From: Sordariomycetes sp. S80-01Y
Lineage: Eukaryota; Ascomycota; Sordariomycetes
DNA: 64,000 bases
Direction: 5' to 3'
NCBI GenBank assembly: GCA_037042185.1
Contig: JAXQJY010000019.1
Coordinates: forward strand, 581,598-645,597
Shown in pieces: positions 44,213 to 55,681 of the stretch; the first letter of the stretch is position 1, and each line of letters starts with the position of its first letter. The notes under the pieces are model-generated. The model worked only from the letters and a program-made list of their open reading frames with translations, was not told the DNA's origin and ran no database searches. The translations under genes and the position numbers were made by a program.

Positions 44213-45970
44213 ATGGCACAGCCGGTTGCGCGGACGCTGGCACAATCCGTCTTCAAGGCCTCGACACGCCCTGGAACGTGCTTGCGAGGCCTCACGCCGA
44301 TCACCCCAAGACCTGCCGTCTTTGCTTCTGGACGCCAATTCTCTTCAATTCGACAAATCCTCTCGCCGCGAAAGGTCTCGCCCTCGTCATCAGCCAAGAG
44401 GGCGCCCCGGCGACGAGCACCAATTGCCCTCTTCGCAGCATCTGGCGGTCTCGCCCTGTTTTCGCTAGCCTTCCTGGAGCCAGTCGCGAGCGAGGTAGAG
44501 GTTGAGGATGAGGTCCAATCGGACTCCTCTGGCGATGACCCAAATAAGCTTCCATTCTACCGTCTGTCGGAAATCAAGGAGCACGGTCCTAATTCGGAAA
44601 GGCCGTGGGTCACGTACAAGGGCAAAATCTACGACATTACCGATTGGATCCCGGCGCATCCAGGAGGCGAGGTGATTCTGAGGGCAGCGGGCAGCGACAT
44701 TGAGCCCTACTGGGATATCTTTGCCATCCACAAAACTCAGTATGTTCGGGATATCCTGGAGACCTATGTCATCGGTCACGTTCATCCAGATGACCTGCAG
44801 GGAGGGAAGACAGCCATCGAGGACCCCTTCTTGACGGACCCGGAGCGGGATGCCTCCATGCGTTTCCTGACCGAGAAGCCTTGCAATGCCGAGTCGCCTC
44901 ACGACGGCCTCGCAGATTCATTTCTTACACCCAACAGGCTGTTTTACGTCAGGAACCACATGTGGGTTCCTGTCGTTGACAACGCAGCCGAGTACGAGAT
45001 CAGCATTGAGCTTCCCTCCGGCGACACCAAATCATACACCATCCAAGATCTCCAGTCCAAGTTCAAGCAGCACACCGTCACGGCGGTCTTGCAGTGCTCT
45101 GGCAACAGGAGGAAAGACATGACGGACTATGCGAAGAAGACGAACGGGCTGCAATGGACTGTCGGCGCCATCAGCTGCGCAAAGTGGGAGGGAGTCCTGC
45201 TTAAAGACGTCCTGGCTGACGCTGGTCTGATAAAAGAGAGTGAGGAGGCACAGCATGTGCAGTTCTCGGGCGCTGAGGCTTACGGTGCGAGCATACCCAT
45301 CACTTCGGCTCTGGATCCGCGAGGAGATGTCCTGCTCGCCTTCCGAATGAACGACGAACCGCTACCTCGGGATCACGGCTTTCCGGTACGAGTGATTGTG
45401 CCGGGGCATGTCGCGGCGCGTTGTGTCAAGTGGCTCAAGAAGATCGTCATCAGCGACGAAGAGTCTCACACATCGTGGCAGCGGAAGGACTACAAGTGCT
45501 TCGGTCCGAACGAGGTTAAGCAGGACTGGGACAAGTACAAGTCCATCCAACAAATGCCCATCACCAGCGCCATTACCCGGACTAAGATGAAGAGCGCCAC
45601 CTCGGACATCGTTCAGATCGAGGGATACGCATATTCCGGAGGTGGTCGTGAGATTCAGAGGGTTGATATCAGTCTCGACGGCGGGGAGACGTGGGACCAG
45701 GCGCGATTGAACCAGGATGACCTGAAGCTCGAGCAAGGGCAGCGCGCGTGGTGCTGGAAGCGATGGCGGTACGAGGGCAAGCTGCCGGAGGATGCCTTAC
45801 CCGAGGGCGACAAGGAGAAGAGGACAACTTTCGTGGTCAAGGCCACGGACGATGCGTACAACACGCAGCCTGAGACGCACAAGAGCATCTACAACCTGAG
45901 GGGAAACCTGGCCACGGCGTGGCATCGGGTTGATTACAAGTATAGCGAGTGTGGGAAGAAGGAGACTTGA
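44213..45970 (+). CDS. sulfite oxidase (mitochondrial, cytochrome b5 plus Mo-cofactor)
   Basis: A single exon of 585 aa; the frame continues upstream without an ATG that fits. Residues 1-65 are Arg/Ser-rich, like a mitochondrial presequence, and 69-88 are hydrophobic, so the protein is probably anchored in or released to the intermembrane space. A cytochrome b5 domain (~110-190) has the haem His pair H149 in HPGG and H173 in FAIHK. The sulfite-oxidase molybdopterin domain (~235-440) has the molybdenum-ligand Cys C295 in LQCSGNRR. A Mo-co dimerisation domain follows (~450-580). This is the animal-type order. It oxidises sulfite to sulfate and passes electrons to cytochrome c. Eukaryotic nitrate reductases are related but carry a FAD domain that is absent here. 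Next to a TauD-type dioxygenase, a role in removing released sulfite is plausible. Confidence 0.92.
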   Translation: MAQPVARTLAQSVFKASTRPGTCLRGLTPITPRPAVFASGRQFSSIRQILSPRKVSPSSSAKRAPRRRAPIALFAASGGLALFSLAFLEPVASEVEVEDEVQSDSSGDDPNKLPFYRLSEIKEHGPNSERPWVTYKGKIYDITDWIPAHPGGEVILRAAGSDIEPYWDIFAIHKTQYVRDILETYVIGHVHPDDLQGGKTAIEDPFLTDPERDASMRFLTEKPCNAESPHDGLADSFLTPNRLFYVRNHMWVPVVDNAAEYEISIELPSGDTKSYTIQDLQSKFKQHTVTAVLQCSGNRRKDMTDYAKKTNGLQWTVGAISCAKWEGVLLKDVLADAGLIKESEEAQHVQFSGAEAYGASIPITSALDPRGDVLLAFRMNDEPLPRDHGFPVRVIVPGHVAARCVKWLKKIVISDEESHTSWQRKDYKCFGPNEVKQDWDKYKSIQQMPITSAITRTKMKSATSDIVQIEGYAYSGGGREIQRVDISLDGGETWDQARLNQDDLKLEQGQRAWCWKRWRYEGKLPEDALPEGDKEKRTTFVVKATDDAYNTQPETHKSIYNLRGNLATAWHRVDYKYSECGKKET

Positions 45971-46211
45971 TTGATTTTGTACACCTTAGCACAGCGCACA
46001 TTGTCCTTTTGAAGCGATCGACTAATTTAATTGCTTATCGTTCAAGAGGAGAGCACAGCTACAAGCGGCAATGAATGTTCGAATCAACATATCACACTAA
46101 TGCAAAGCGATAAATTGAATATATACTGAACTCAAGCTATACAAACGTGACAGGGAATCCAGTGAACATCGACTGGTTCCCGTCATTCCAGTCCAAGCAT
46201 TCCATGCGAGG

Positions 46212-48164
46212 TTAATCACGACGGGGTAGGGCCTGGGTGAAGGTTAGTCAATTCACACGAAGAGGAGGCACTCTCAGACTTACGTCTTCGACGCGGGTCT
46301 CCTCACCGGCCTTGCTATCAATGGCAGACGCCTCGCGTGGCGCCTCGTCCGTGGCCATCTTGGTCTCAGGGACGACACCGTCTTGGTGACCGCCCTCCAT
46401 GGCCGCAATGCGGGCGCCGATGCCGTACGTCTGCGCCTTGCTGAATTGCCAAGGCCACAATTTTCGCTGCGAAGATTTAGCACCAAATACCATTTCCAGT
46501 GAGGCAGGTGTCCTACCTCGAAAAGCTCGTCGACCTCTTCCAGCGAGCGCCCCTTGAGCTCGGGGGTAAAGAAGATAAAGAAAAAGAAGGAGATGGCGGC
46601 GAGCCCCATGAAAACATATCCGACCTTTGCGCCAAGTTGGATCTCTGGGCCGTCCTGCAGGTACGGGGTGAAGAAGGTGACCAGGAAGGCCGCGAAGACA
46701 TCAATGACCACGCCGAAGCCCATGAGCTTGTTGCGCATATGGGTGCCTCCTATCTCGGATCCGATAAGCCAGCACTGACTTGCGACACCGAGCTTGCAAA
46801 CACCGTTGAGCAGGATGACGGAGGCCACGACGACGTTAGAATCCGTGCTGCTGTCGTTCGCGCCGGGACGGGAGCCGACCGCGCCGATGAGGGCGTTGAA
46901 CATGGTCGCGAGGGCGGCGCCGATGTAGCAGAGCGTGCGGCGTCCGATGGTGTCGGTGGTGGCAACGGCGATGAGGCAGCCAACGAGGCCAGCGAGGGGG
47001 ATGAGCATTGAGTAGGTGAAGAGTTCGCCAGACGGAAGACCCATGGATCGGAAGAAGCTGCTTAGGTCAGGACCTATCCGGAGAAAGGAGGGTAGGAGCA
47101 CACTCACGACGGGCCGTAAGAGTTGGCAAACTGCTGACCAGTGACTTGCTGGAAGAAGAACATCACACCAACAATGATGGTTCGATTGATGTAAGTTCTT
47201 CCGAAAAGGTCCTTCCAAGAGCCCTGGTTCTGCGACTTGGTCTCCTCAATGGCCTGCTCCCACGCGTCGGCTTCGAGCGTGGTGGTGCCATTGTCGCTCT
47301 CCTTTGCTGGGCGGATCTTGTTCAAGCTGGCGATGGCGTCGCTCTTCCGCCCGTTCCTGATGAGCCATCTGGGAGACTCAATGCAGAATGGGACTCCAAT
47401 CAGCAGTAGAATAGCCGGGATCATCTGCATGGAGACCGGGATCATCCATCCCTTGGGGGCGGTTTCATACGCATAGGCTCGACTCATACCAGCACCCCAG
47501 ATGCTGCCCAGGTGGACAAGAACTTGGACATTACCGGCGAAGAAACCTCGGAGGGGAGCAGGGGCAAGCTCGGCCTGGTAGGTGGGAATCAGGGGCTCGA
47601 CGATGCCCACGGCTAGATAGGCGAGAACTCGTCCGATGGAGAACTGGATCCAGCTCTTCGCAGTGACCTCGACTAGACTGGGTCAGTTCATTCTTGGAGT
47701 GCTGTTGGGGGGACTCCTTACTAATAACGGCAACGATCTGGATGACTGAGAGGACATAGACGGTCTTCTTGAAGCCTAGGCGCTTCACCATTGGTTCGAA
47801 GATAGCACATCCCACGAGCTTGCCAGTCCAGTTGACTAAAAGATGTCAGTCATGTACCTGAACTAAGGTCCAATCTGACTGACCTGAGTTCATGATACTG
47901 CGTCTGTTCGTAGATAGCCCATAGCTTCCGTCGTCCTGCAACTGTCCGAACTGTCGGAGGAAGCTCGGCAGGGCTTGAAGGGAACCAAATGACGAGACAT
48001 CACTATCGTACCATGGTCAGTTACATTCTTCCCAGAGGTAGCCATCGGATCTTTGCCGACGAGCCGTGATCGACCTACATGCCGAAAAGAACGTTTCCTG
48101 CATTGAAGGTCAAGCAGCAAAACAACATGTACGGCGTCACCGCCTTCCAGTCTGCAAGCTTCAT
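46212..48164 (-). CDS. MFS sugar-porter family transporter
   Basis: Seven minus-strand exons join in frame to 542 aa: 48164-48079, 48002-47884, 47835-47722, 47672-47108, 47057-46517, 46466-46284 and 46232-46212. All six introns are 48-76 bp with GT...AG ends. About twelve membrane segments are visible. Family motifs include the region after TM6 (ESPRWLIRNGRKSDA), VTGQQFANSYGPSFF in TM7, DTIGRRTL before TM9 and PELKGRSLEEVDELFE at the end of TM12. These place it in the sugar porter family of the major facilitator superfamily, in the alpha-glucoside/hexose-like part by eye. The cytosolic tail is acidic. It is divergent from the TauD-type gene and tail-to-tail with sulfite oxidase (~240 bp). The substrate is unknown; the neighbours suggest a sulfonated compound. 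Confidence 0.92.
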
Positions 48165-48791
48165 GATGACGGCGGCTAAGTCGGGTCGGTCTCTATGTCG
48201 ATGAACAGATAGAGCACATGTAACAAAGAATACAAGGGAGAAAGGGTCGAGACGAACGCGCCCTCATAAATTCGAGGACTGCGTCGTTGAAGAACAAACC
48301 CCAGGGAGATGATGTGACAGTGGACACCAGCTTTGCAATGCATGGCACCCTCGTGGATTAGAGCCCTCCGGATCCAATAATCTGGGCCTTAGCGTCTTAG
48401 CACGCAATGCGGAGACGCTTCTGCAAGATTCGACAGCGTGGTGCTCGACCCCGTGGGCATCCTGCCGATGGGGAACCCCAGGCGGAGCGAAGCGAGCGAG
48501 CGAGTCATGGATCGGGACCGGCATTCCAGCCGACCCAGCCGAGCCTGTCGAGCCTCCCGAGGGTAGGGATTATGGATGTCGGATGCGCAATGGGCTTGTA
48601 ATCATGGGGAAACAGCCGAAAGCACGCAATCGCGAGGTGGAGATGTGTGGAAAGGTGGTTTGTACGATGTCGGAGTGGTTGTTCGCGAGCGTGGTTGAGG
48701 GTTGGTATAAGATGAGCGCCGAGTAACGCATCTCGGCCTGACCACCACAAAGTCAATAAAGCCACGTTCAGCAAGATCAATATCAGGAATC
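48165..48791. promoter_or_regulatory. bidirectional promoter between MFS transporter and TauD-type gene
   Basis: A 627-bp region that drives two divergent genes. It contains an inverted Zn2Cys6-type pair CGG-N8-CCG (48519-48532). It also contains a short GAGC/GCGA-repeat run (48484-48503). A shared regulator is plausible, and the Zn2Cys6 gene at 50170-52618 is a candidate. No binding is shown by the sequence alone. Confidence 0.45.
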
Positions 48792-50064
48792 ATGGCACCA
48801 GGTCTCGTCGAGAATAGCGCTGTCTGGCTCGAGTCAGGGCCAGTCAACAAGACCATCTTCCCTGACGGATACAAGACTTCCGGTCAGCAGGAGCCGGTCT
48901 ATTCCTGCATCCAGCCTTACGAGAAGTTCCCCAAGGAGATCAAGGGCCAGACCGTCTGGAAGCCCGAAGACTACAAGAACAACCCAGAGAAATGGACTTA
49001 CTCATTTACCGATGAGGATGTCTCTGAGATTAGCGCTGCGGCCGACAAGTTCATGGAAGCAGGGTTGCCTTTGACCGGCATCACCAAGGCAAGCACTTCT
49101 CCGGACCCCTTCACAATATGATCCTAACCCCCAATAGGCTCGCTTTGAGCTGCCCAAGCTGTCAGTCCGCATGGCCCAGCTAAAGAAGGAGCTCGTAGAC
49201 GGCCAGGGATTCTGGCTCTTCAAGAACCTCCCCGTCCAACAGTGGGGTAACCACAAGTCCGCCACGGCTTACATGGGTCTTGGCACCCACCTAGGCTACT
49301 TCACCAGCCAGAACAGCCGCGGCCACGTCCTCGGTCACGTCAAGGACCTCGGCGAGGACGCCACCCAGACGGACAAGGTGCGTATCTACCGCACCAACGC
49401 CCGACAGTACTTCCACACGGATGCGGCGGATCTCGTCGGTCTTCTGTGTATGGCCAAAGCTATGGAGGGCGGCGAGAGCGATATCTGCTCCATGCACAAC
49501 GTCTTCAACTGCATCCAGAAGGAAGATCCCGCGGCTGCCAAGACTCTGTGCGAGCCCATCTGGTACCTGGACCGGAAAGGCGAGGTGTCAGAGGGCCAGA
49601 AGCCCTGGATCCGCGCTTCGGTCTTCTACATGGAGAATGACCCTGAGGGCAGCCCAAGACTGTACGGGAAGTTCGATCCCATGAACGTCACCTCGCTGTC
49701 GAGGTTCAACACCGGACCCAACGCTCAGATCCCGCCTCTGTCGGAGGCGCAGCTGCACGCCATGAAGGTCCTGGAGGACACCTGCAAGAGGGAATCTCTG
49801 CACATGATCCTCGATCCCGGCGACATCCAGTTCTTGAGCAACCAGCATGTCTTCCACGCGAGGACGTCTTACAAGGACTACCACCCAGGGACCAAGGATG
49901 AGAACGGCAACCTGCGCCCCAGGAGGCATCTCATGAGGCTGTGGCTGTCGGTGCCGCTGGACGAGGGTGGCTGGAAGCTGCCGTACCCTGATATGCATTT
50001 GAAGAAGCGCGGCGGCATCCAGGTCAACGACACGCCACCGACGTGTCCTCTAGATGCTGAGTGA
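48792..50064 (+). CDS. TauD/TfdA-type Fe(II)/2-oxoglutarate dioxygenase
   Basis: Exons 48792-49088 and 49138-50064 join in frame to 407 aa. The 49-bp intron begins GCAAGC and ends CCCCAATAG, with a good branch site (cctaacc), so it is a GC-AG intron. The fold is the TauD/TfdA double-stranded beta helix. The iron triad starts with HTD (H192, D194) in YFHTDAADLVG and ends with a His in NQHVFHART (H339). An Arg that could hold 2-oxoglutarate lies in RRHLMRLWLS. The N-terminus lacks a signal peptide, so it is cytosolic. Family members cleave taurine or other sulfonates to sulfite plus aldehyde, or hydroxylate carnitine-type substrates. Specificity cannot be read from sequence. The adjacent sulfite oxidase favours a sulfonate. 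Confidence 0.88.
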
Positions 50065-50169
50065 GGGTTGAAGGCCTAGGTAGCATATGTACGAGAAATG
50101 AACATCAAGCATCAATGAATATTTTCAGCATAGTGAGCTGTATTTATGTTTCCGCAGTAGAGCCTTAAC

Positions 50170-52618
50170 TTAGGAACCCTGGGGCTCAAACATGAAATCA
50201 CCCATCTGGGACGTCCCGATCCAGGGCAGTAACCCGCCGCTGTCCATCCCTGACCCGACAATCATTTCCGCAGACTGCCAGTCCAGGCCCTGGTCGGGCG
50301 CAAAGAACATGTCCAAATTATGGCCAAAGCATTCCATATTCCCATACAGATCCTGCTGGGTCTGGTCCACCAACGGCGGGACCTCCTGCGTGACAGGCCC
50401 CGTGCTCCCATGGCTGTGAATGGGCGTATCAACCGAGTCGGAGTGAGCGATGGTCCCATCCGGCGCGTGGCCCTCTGGTATTTCATTCCGCGCCATTCGG
50501 AAGATGGAAAGGGGATTTAATACATAGTCTGGTGCACTTTGGGGTGGAGTGCCTGGAACGCTCTGTTGGTTGCGGCCGAGCAAGGCAAGATACGGGTCAT
50601 CGAGGATGATGTTGGGTAGGGGAAGGACGTTGTTGGAGTCGACGCCCAGCTTCTCCAACATGCTTTCGGACGCTCTGAACTACAGGGATCGTCAGCTCTA
50701 TGTCTTGATGAAAGAGTGTATTTTACACTTACTAAGCCATCTGCCACCGCATTCGTCGCTCGCATCGTCTTCAAAACCTTCAGATTGCTCTGCAAGTACG
50801 GAATCGTGCTGACAACGAGGTCCTTCTTGCTCATGCCCATAGTATCGGTAACCTGCGTCAGATAGAAGAGCATGATCCGATTACTGTCGTATGCAATCGT
50901 CGGCAGCCAGGTGTCCGCCAGTATCCCCGGCCCGTGTCTCTCCGCCTCGGCGAGGATAGCCGCCAAGGTCCTCCCTTCTTTGAACAGGGCGTACTGTAGG
51001 TGTCGCTGGAAGTTGCTCATCTCGGGCGGGAACTGGAACGCGGAGCGGAGCTTGTACAGATCCGGCGTGCCGATGCGGTAGAAGTCGCACATAGTCTGAT
51101 GATATGCGCAGTGCAAGAGACAGAGCGCCCCCAGCTGAGACGATTCCTTGCGCATGTAGATCGTCTCGGCCGCGAACTCGAGAGTTGGAGGCAGTGACTG
51201 ATACCAGTTCTGAAGTTCCCGATCCAGCTGCGCAAACTCCGAGTCCGGCAGCCAAGGCAGCTTCGCCTGGTCGAGGTGCTTGATGTACCACAGCACGCGT
51301 CTTCTAATCTCCATGTGCTGGAGGAAATAGCCCATCATCCCCATGTTGCCGTCCAGATCTGCCGGGACTTGTTCTTTCGGTACGAAATCCAGCGGGCTGC
51401 CGTTCAACGTTTTCGTGATCACTGGTCTTTCATGCAGGAAATTCCAGTCGGTACAAGGAAGTTGGATCTTGAGATCTCTCTCGTGAATCAGCGTCAGCTG
51501 ATCGACACCGCTGCTGCAGAGAGCATCGGTAACGTAGCAGCTAAACATGAGTCTTCGACGGCACTCGCGAACTGTCCACGTCAAGCCGTTGGTGGATGAC
51601 TGGGACAGCATGTCTGAAGAGTACTCCAGGTTGATTTGCAAGGCCTGCGTCATGCGCGCCATCAGGGCACTAAAAATGAAGGCTTGTGTGAAGTTGGCCA
51701 AGCGGAGAGCGTAATCATATAGAAGCTGCGCCGTCATAAGGCCCTCGACTGAGATCCTGTTGGTGCTGTCCAGAAGTAGCCTCTCGGCTCGCTTCGCCCA
51801 GTGATGCCCTGCTTTGAGGATAAACTCGTCAGGAAGCTTCTGAACAGTGTCGCTATGCTCGAGAGCGTAGAACCTGCGCGTGTCAACAAAATGCCCCAGT
51901 CGATGTAGATGCACACTCACTGCGCACCCAGTGTGCATATTATATGCAGGAGGGCATTCTCACGGAGACTAGATCCCAGCCTGTCATCCAATTTGCGGAA
52001 GAAGGTCGGCTTGTGCAGAAACGCAAAACAGCGCAATGGATGGATGTTTTGGAAGTACTGGTTGACCAGCAGTCGAATGTGCTTGGGCTCGGGCAGCTCT
52101 GGCGAGTTGAGCCTGTAGACTTGTCAGCTGCTGATCCGCAAGATACGAGAGCTGCATACTCACCATGGCAGTGGCCCATCACTATGACCAGTCATCGAGG
52201 CAGAGTAGCTAGTCTCGCTCTGTTGATCCTCCTCGATGTCCGTCGCCTCACGACGCTCCTCAGTCGACCCCCTAGCAGGCGTCTGCGTTGACCTCCCCCT
52301 CTTCTTGCCCGTGTCTTCGTAGGAACACCTGAGATCGGTCTCTCTGCATCTCCCGCAGCTGGGCCGTTCTCCTGAGCACTTGCACCTCGCAACGCGGCAA
52401 GCATTACAGCTGCGATAGGTTCGTCTGCCTGACTGCGCTCGGGGCGTAGGTCCTGGGCGGGAGTATGTACATTCTAGATGCAGCTTTTCGCAGTTAAGAC
52501 AGCCTGAGGGTCGCTCGTCACATTTGACCTGGCTATTCTCAGCACCGATATCACAGGAAGAGGCAGTTGATCTTGATACCTTGCGTGTACGACATGTGTT
52601 GCAGCCTTGAAGCCTCAT
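50170..52618 (-). CDS. transcription factor with two tandem Zn2Cys6 clusters
   Basis: Minus-strand exons 52618-52580, 52528-52164, 52112-51921, 51873-50733 and 50679-50170 join in frame to 748 aa. The first intron splits zinc cluster 1: exon 1 gives GCNTCRTRK and exon 2 continues VKCDERPSGCLNCEKLHLEC. About 20 residues later a second cluster appears: CNACRVARCKC...CGRCRETDLRC. A basic KKRGRS patch follows. The middle (~150-560) is the fungal transcription-factor domain (PLRCFAFLHKPTFF, LHIICTLGAQFYAL). The C-terminus is acidic and Gln/Met-rich. Its 3' end is ~100 bp from the TauD-type gene, tail-to-tail. It is the obvious local regulator candidate. Confidence 0.9.
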
Positions 52619-53302
52619 TGTCAGTCTCCAAGTCAACCCAGATCACCCCCTTGAGCTCCAGTCGACCAGCTGGGCCACTCGACAGGGCCCAAAAAGTAAG
52701 CATAACGCTACTCACCAAACCGGGACCGCTTTTTCTTGCCAGTCCTGTCCCCGGAGCCTGCAGCTCTCGCGGGGTCCATGTTCTCGGGGGCTCCGCGCAC
52801 GTCTCACGCCGTACAGCAGCCGCAAGGAGAAGTTGGGGGAATGAGTCGGCTGGGGATGTCGGCTACCTTAGTACTTTGCTCTGGCGGCTTGGAGAAACTA
52901 AGTTTTCCCCGCGCTTCTCCGCAGTGCCGTGGCGCTGGGCGCTGCCAAATCCTGCCGATCGGCTGGAGCAATGTGGAGAAGCCTGTCAATGACCTACCCT
53001 GGGGTTGAGGCTGGGAACTGTGTGTGGACGTTAGAGTGCTGAGTGACAAGGGAAAGACATGTGGGAGGTACGTAAATAGAGTGAGCCTCGGAAGAGTTAG
53101 AGTTTCGATGGTGTAGAAGATCTAGTGTCGTTGCCAAAACTGTTACTTGCCCAATGCGAGCTCAGGTATCAGGTGACAATGCGCCTACAGCACGTTTTTT
53201 CTGAACCATTCTTGTGATAAATGAAAGGAAGTGTAACCGAGATCCAGAATCCTTCGAAAGGTGTATTGGAAAAACCTTTTGATATCGACTGTAGACTCCA
53301 CA
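52619..53302. other. intergenic
   Basis: Upstream of the double-Zn2Cys6 gene and downstream of the leftward UstYa-like gene. No gene is supported. It contains the TF promoter in its left part. Short frames here have no recognisable match. Confidence 0.4.
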
Positions 53303-54358
53303 TTACCAATAATTGTCCTTGGATTCGCTAGCCCTCTGGTGATTGCCATTCCGCAACTGGGCGAATCTCTCCAGGCCGTCCTCAATAGCACGACTCTTCA
53401 CCCAATCTGCTGCCGCGTCGTAGTCTCTGCATTGTTTCGCAGTGCTAAAGTCCGCCATGGGCACCAAGTCATCATCTGGTCGACCAGGCACCTCAATCCA
53501 TTCGTGAGTAATGATTCCAACGTCAACATTGCAAGTCAGGTCCTGCAGTAGAATATGCAGACAGTGCATAGCGTGCTGCCTGTGCTTTCTTCGCTCTGCC
53601 TGCAGATTATCGTCGGCGCCATCTCCGTGGTCCTCATCGTCAGCGTGGATCGAGTACGGCCCGAAGTAATGCTCGCCCCAGATCTCCTTGCGGATTTCGT
53701 TGAGGCAGTGGATCTTGTGGGAGAACTCAACCTGTGCCGGGAAGGAATCTTCGTCGTCGGACCAGCGTACGCGCTTGGTGGGATTTTTGCCAGAGGCGAG
53801 GATGTCGGCGGCGGTGACGTTGATGAGCTGCGCTTCGTGCAGCGCAATGTTGTACCAGGCTTCGTCGACCTCTGGGGAGGGCTTTTGCCGAAATATACTG
53901 CCATCGTCGTGCAGAGATCCCGAGATAATTCTTTGAGAGGGCCCCAGGTCAACGGATCCGAAAAGGGGAGCTAAACACCGAAGCATGTCAACACAGAGTA
54001 GTTCTCCAGTGTAATCGGCAAAAAGCGACCAGAGCTGAGTGGACTCTCAAGTCTCAAGCTTTCAACAATGAAGCACACTCGGCGGGAACTCACAAGGTAC
54101 GGACACTTTACGAAGTGAATCATTCGCAGCTGGCGCCCCCTCTGACGGGACCAAATGAAAGCCTGTCGCCAAGACAAGCGCAACAGTCCAAAGTATGTTG
54201 AGAGCATACAAAAGCCCATGTGACTGTCTTTTTCGATTTTGGTTCACCTCGCTTGTTGCCCGCTGTGGTGCTGCTCTGGGTTTCTCGTCCAACGGACAGC
54301 GAGACAGAAGGCTCATTTCGCTGTCACTTTCAGCGTCGACATCTTCGGGCCAGCTCAT
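53303..54358 (-). CDS. UstYa-like (DUF3328) membrane oxidase family protein
   Basis: Exons 54358-54094 and 53970-53303 on the minus strand join across a 123-bp intron (gtgagt...tttag) to 310 aa. One membrane segment lies at about 50-68 (LLYALNILWTVALVLATGF). The lumenal part holds the family hallmarks PSPEVDEAWYNI and two HxxHC motifs, HKIHC (173-177) and HAMHC (221-225), followed by a DVGIITHEW motif. UstYa-type proteins carry out oxidative cyclisation in fungal peptide (RiPP) and other metabolite pathways such as ustiloxin. No obvious precursor peptide, peptidase or methyltransferase adjoins, so its substrate here is open. An unusually long acidic/His stretch separates the two motifs. Confidence 0.85.
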
Positions 54359-55681
54359 GTCGATTTGGGGAGGCCCTTCCCAACTTCAGAGAGGCTCGCA
54401 ACGATATATGAAGTCCTCGAATAGCCTGGAGTTCTTAAGCCAAAATGAAAGCTTAGTATGCGCGGACTCTCGGTGATATCCGGGAGCGGAGTAGAGATTT
54501 GGAAAATTCAAGATTTCAAGGATCCTTGATTCGAAGTGTGCTCATTGGGACATCTGGTGTGGTGTCTTCAAGCGTCCAAGTCTCAGTGGTCTCCGAGGTC
54601 TTTCGACTTTTCTGCGCTGACTTAGCGCATCAACGACCCTGGTACATCGCATTATCGGCTCGCAATCATATGACGTCGATGAGGTCAACTAGAAACGGCA
54701 CGACTAACCTTTGGCAGCTCGTGAAATGGGGGCTGGAACAGGTAGCGCTGCGCTCGCCAACAGCAGGCGCTCGCTCTGCGGCGTAGCAACAGACTAAAGA
54801 TCCTGCGCAGATCTGGAAGGCACAGCACGTGGATGTGAGTAGCTGAGAAGCTGTAGGTTTATTAATATCTAACATGCGGAGTAATCATCATTGTGCAATG
54901 CGCAGGGTCCAATGTTGAATCTCAGGGCCTAGAGGGGTCGGGTCTTTGGGGGCCATGTCCGTTGCGTCTGTACCTGATCATTACAGCCATGAAATCGAGC
55001 GGAACAATAGAAAGTAGGAGTGAGGTAAACATATAAGCATTGGCTCAGTATGCAACAAACGCAGAAAAAATGACACGAAAAAGATGAAAGGCCAGATGCT
55101 TAGGGGACGGTGCTCGGTTCCGACGCGACGCGTTGCGTCAGACCAGCAGGCTCCCTCTTAACGCCCGCCACAGTTTGGCAAAATACTGTCAGAAAGAATG
55201 CTTCTAAATCATATAGAGCTCAGAAGGATTTGAGCCTAGTCGTAGACATGTCATCTTCCGAAGCCTTTCTAGCCATAGATGTAACCTGGCCCGGATCGCC
55301 GTCTCCTACGCCACGCACCATGACGAAATGCGCCAGCCTTGACATAACGTTTGCCTCCGACATCATAATAATCCGCCGCAGAGAACTCCACCCGTCGACT
55401 AGCAATACAGACAGCACTGGTGGCCAAACCATCCAAGTTGCCCCAGTGCAATGGGGCGCGCGCCGACATCTGGCGTAGATCCGACTGCATCATAGTCAGG
55501 TCGAAGAAACCCCGGAAGGATACGGAAGTAGAGTAACTGCAAACTATAAAGAGGCAGCATGATCTGTCACCCGACCCAGAAGATTATAAGCACCAATAGT
55601 TCTCATTCCCATAACCATCCTCAAGCGACGTTCTGACTGCCCTCCCCATCCTCTACTGCGATAGCCACATTAATCGCCAGA
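54359..55681. other. 1.3-kb intergenic region
   Basis: Holds the divergent promoters of the UstYa-like gene and the small secreted protein gene. I examined the overlapping frames at 55110-55493 on both strands; neither resembles a known family enough to call. Confidence 0.45.

Noticed and set aside
55110-55493. overlapping frames on both strands as a gene
   Set aside because: Neither frame gives a recognisable domain, a natural start plus splice signals or coding-like composition. The minus-strand piece looked slightly protein-like but ends in an Arg-rich run.
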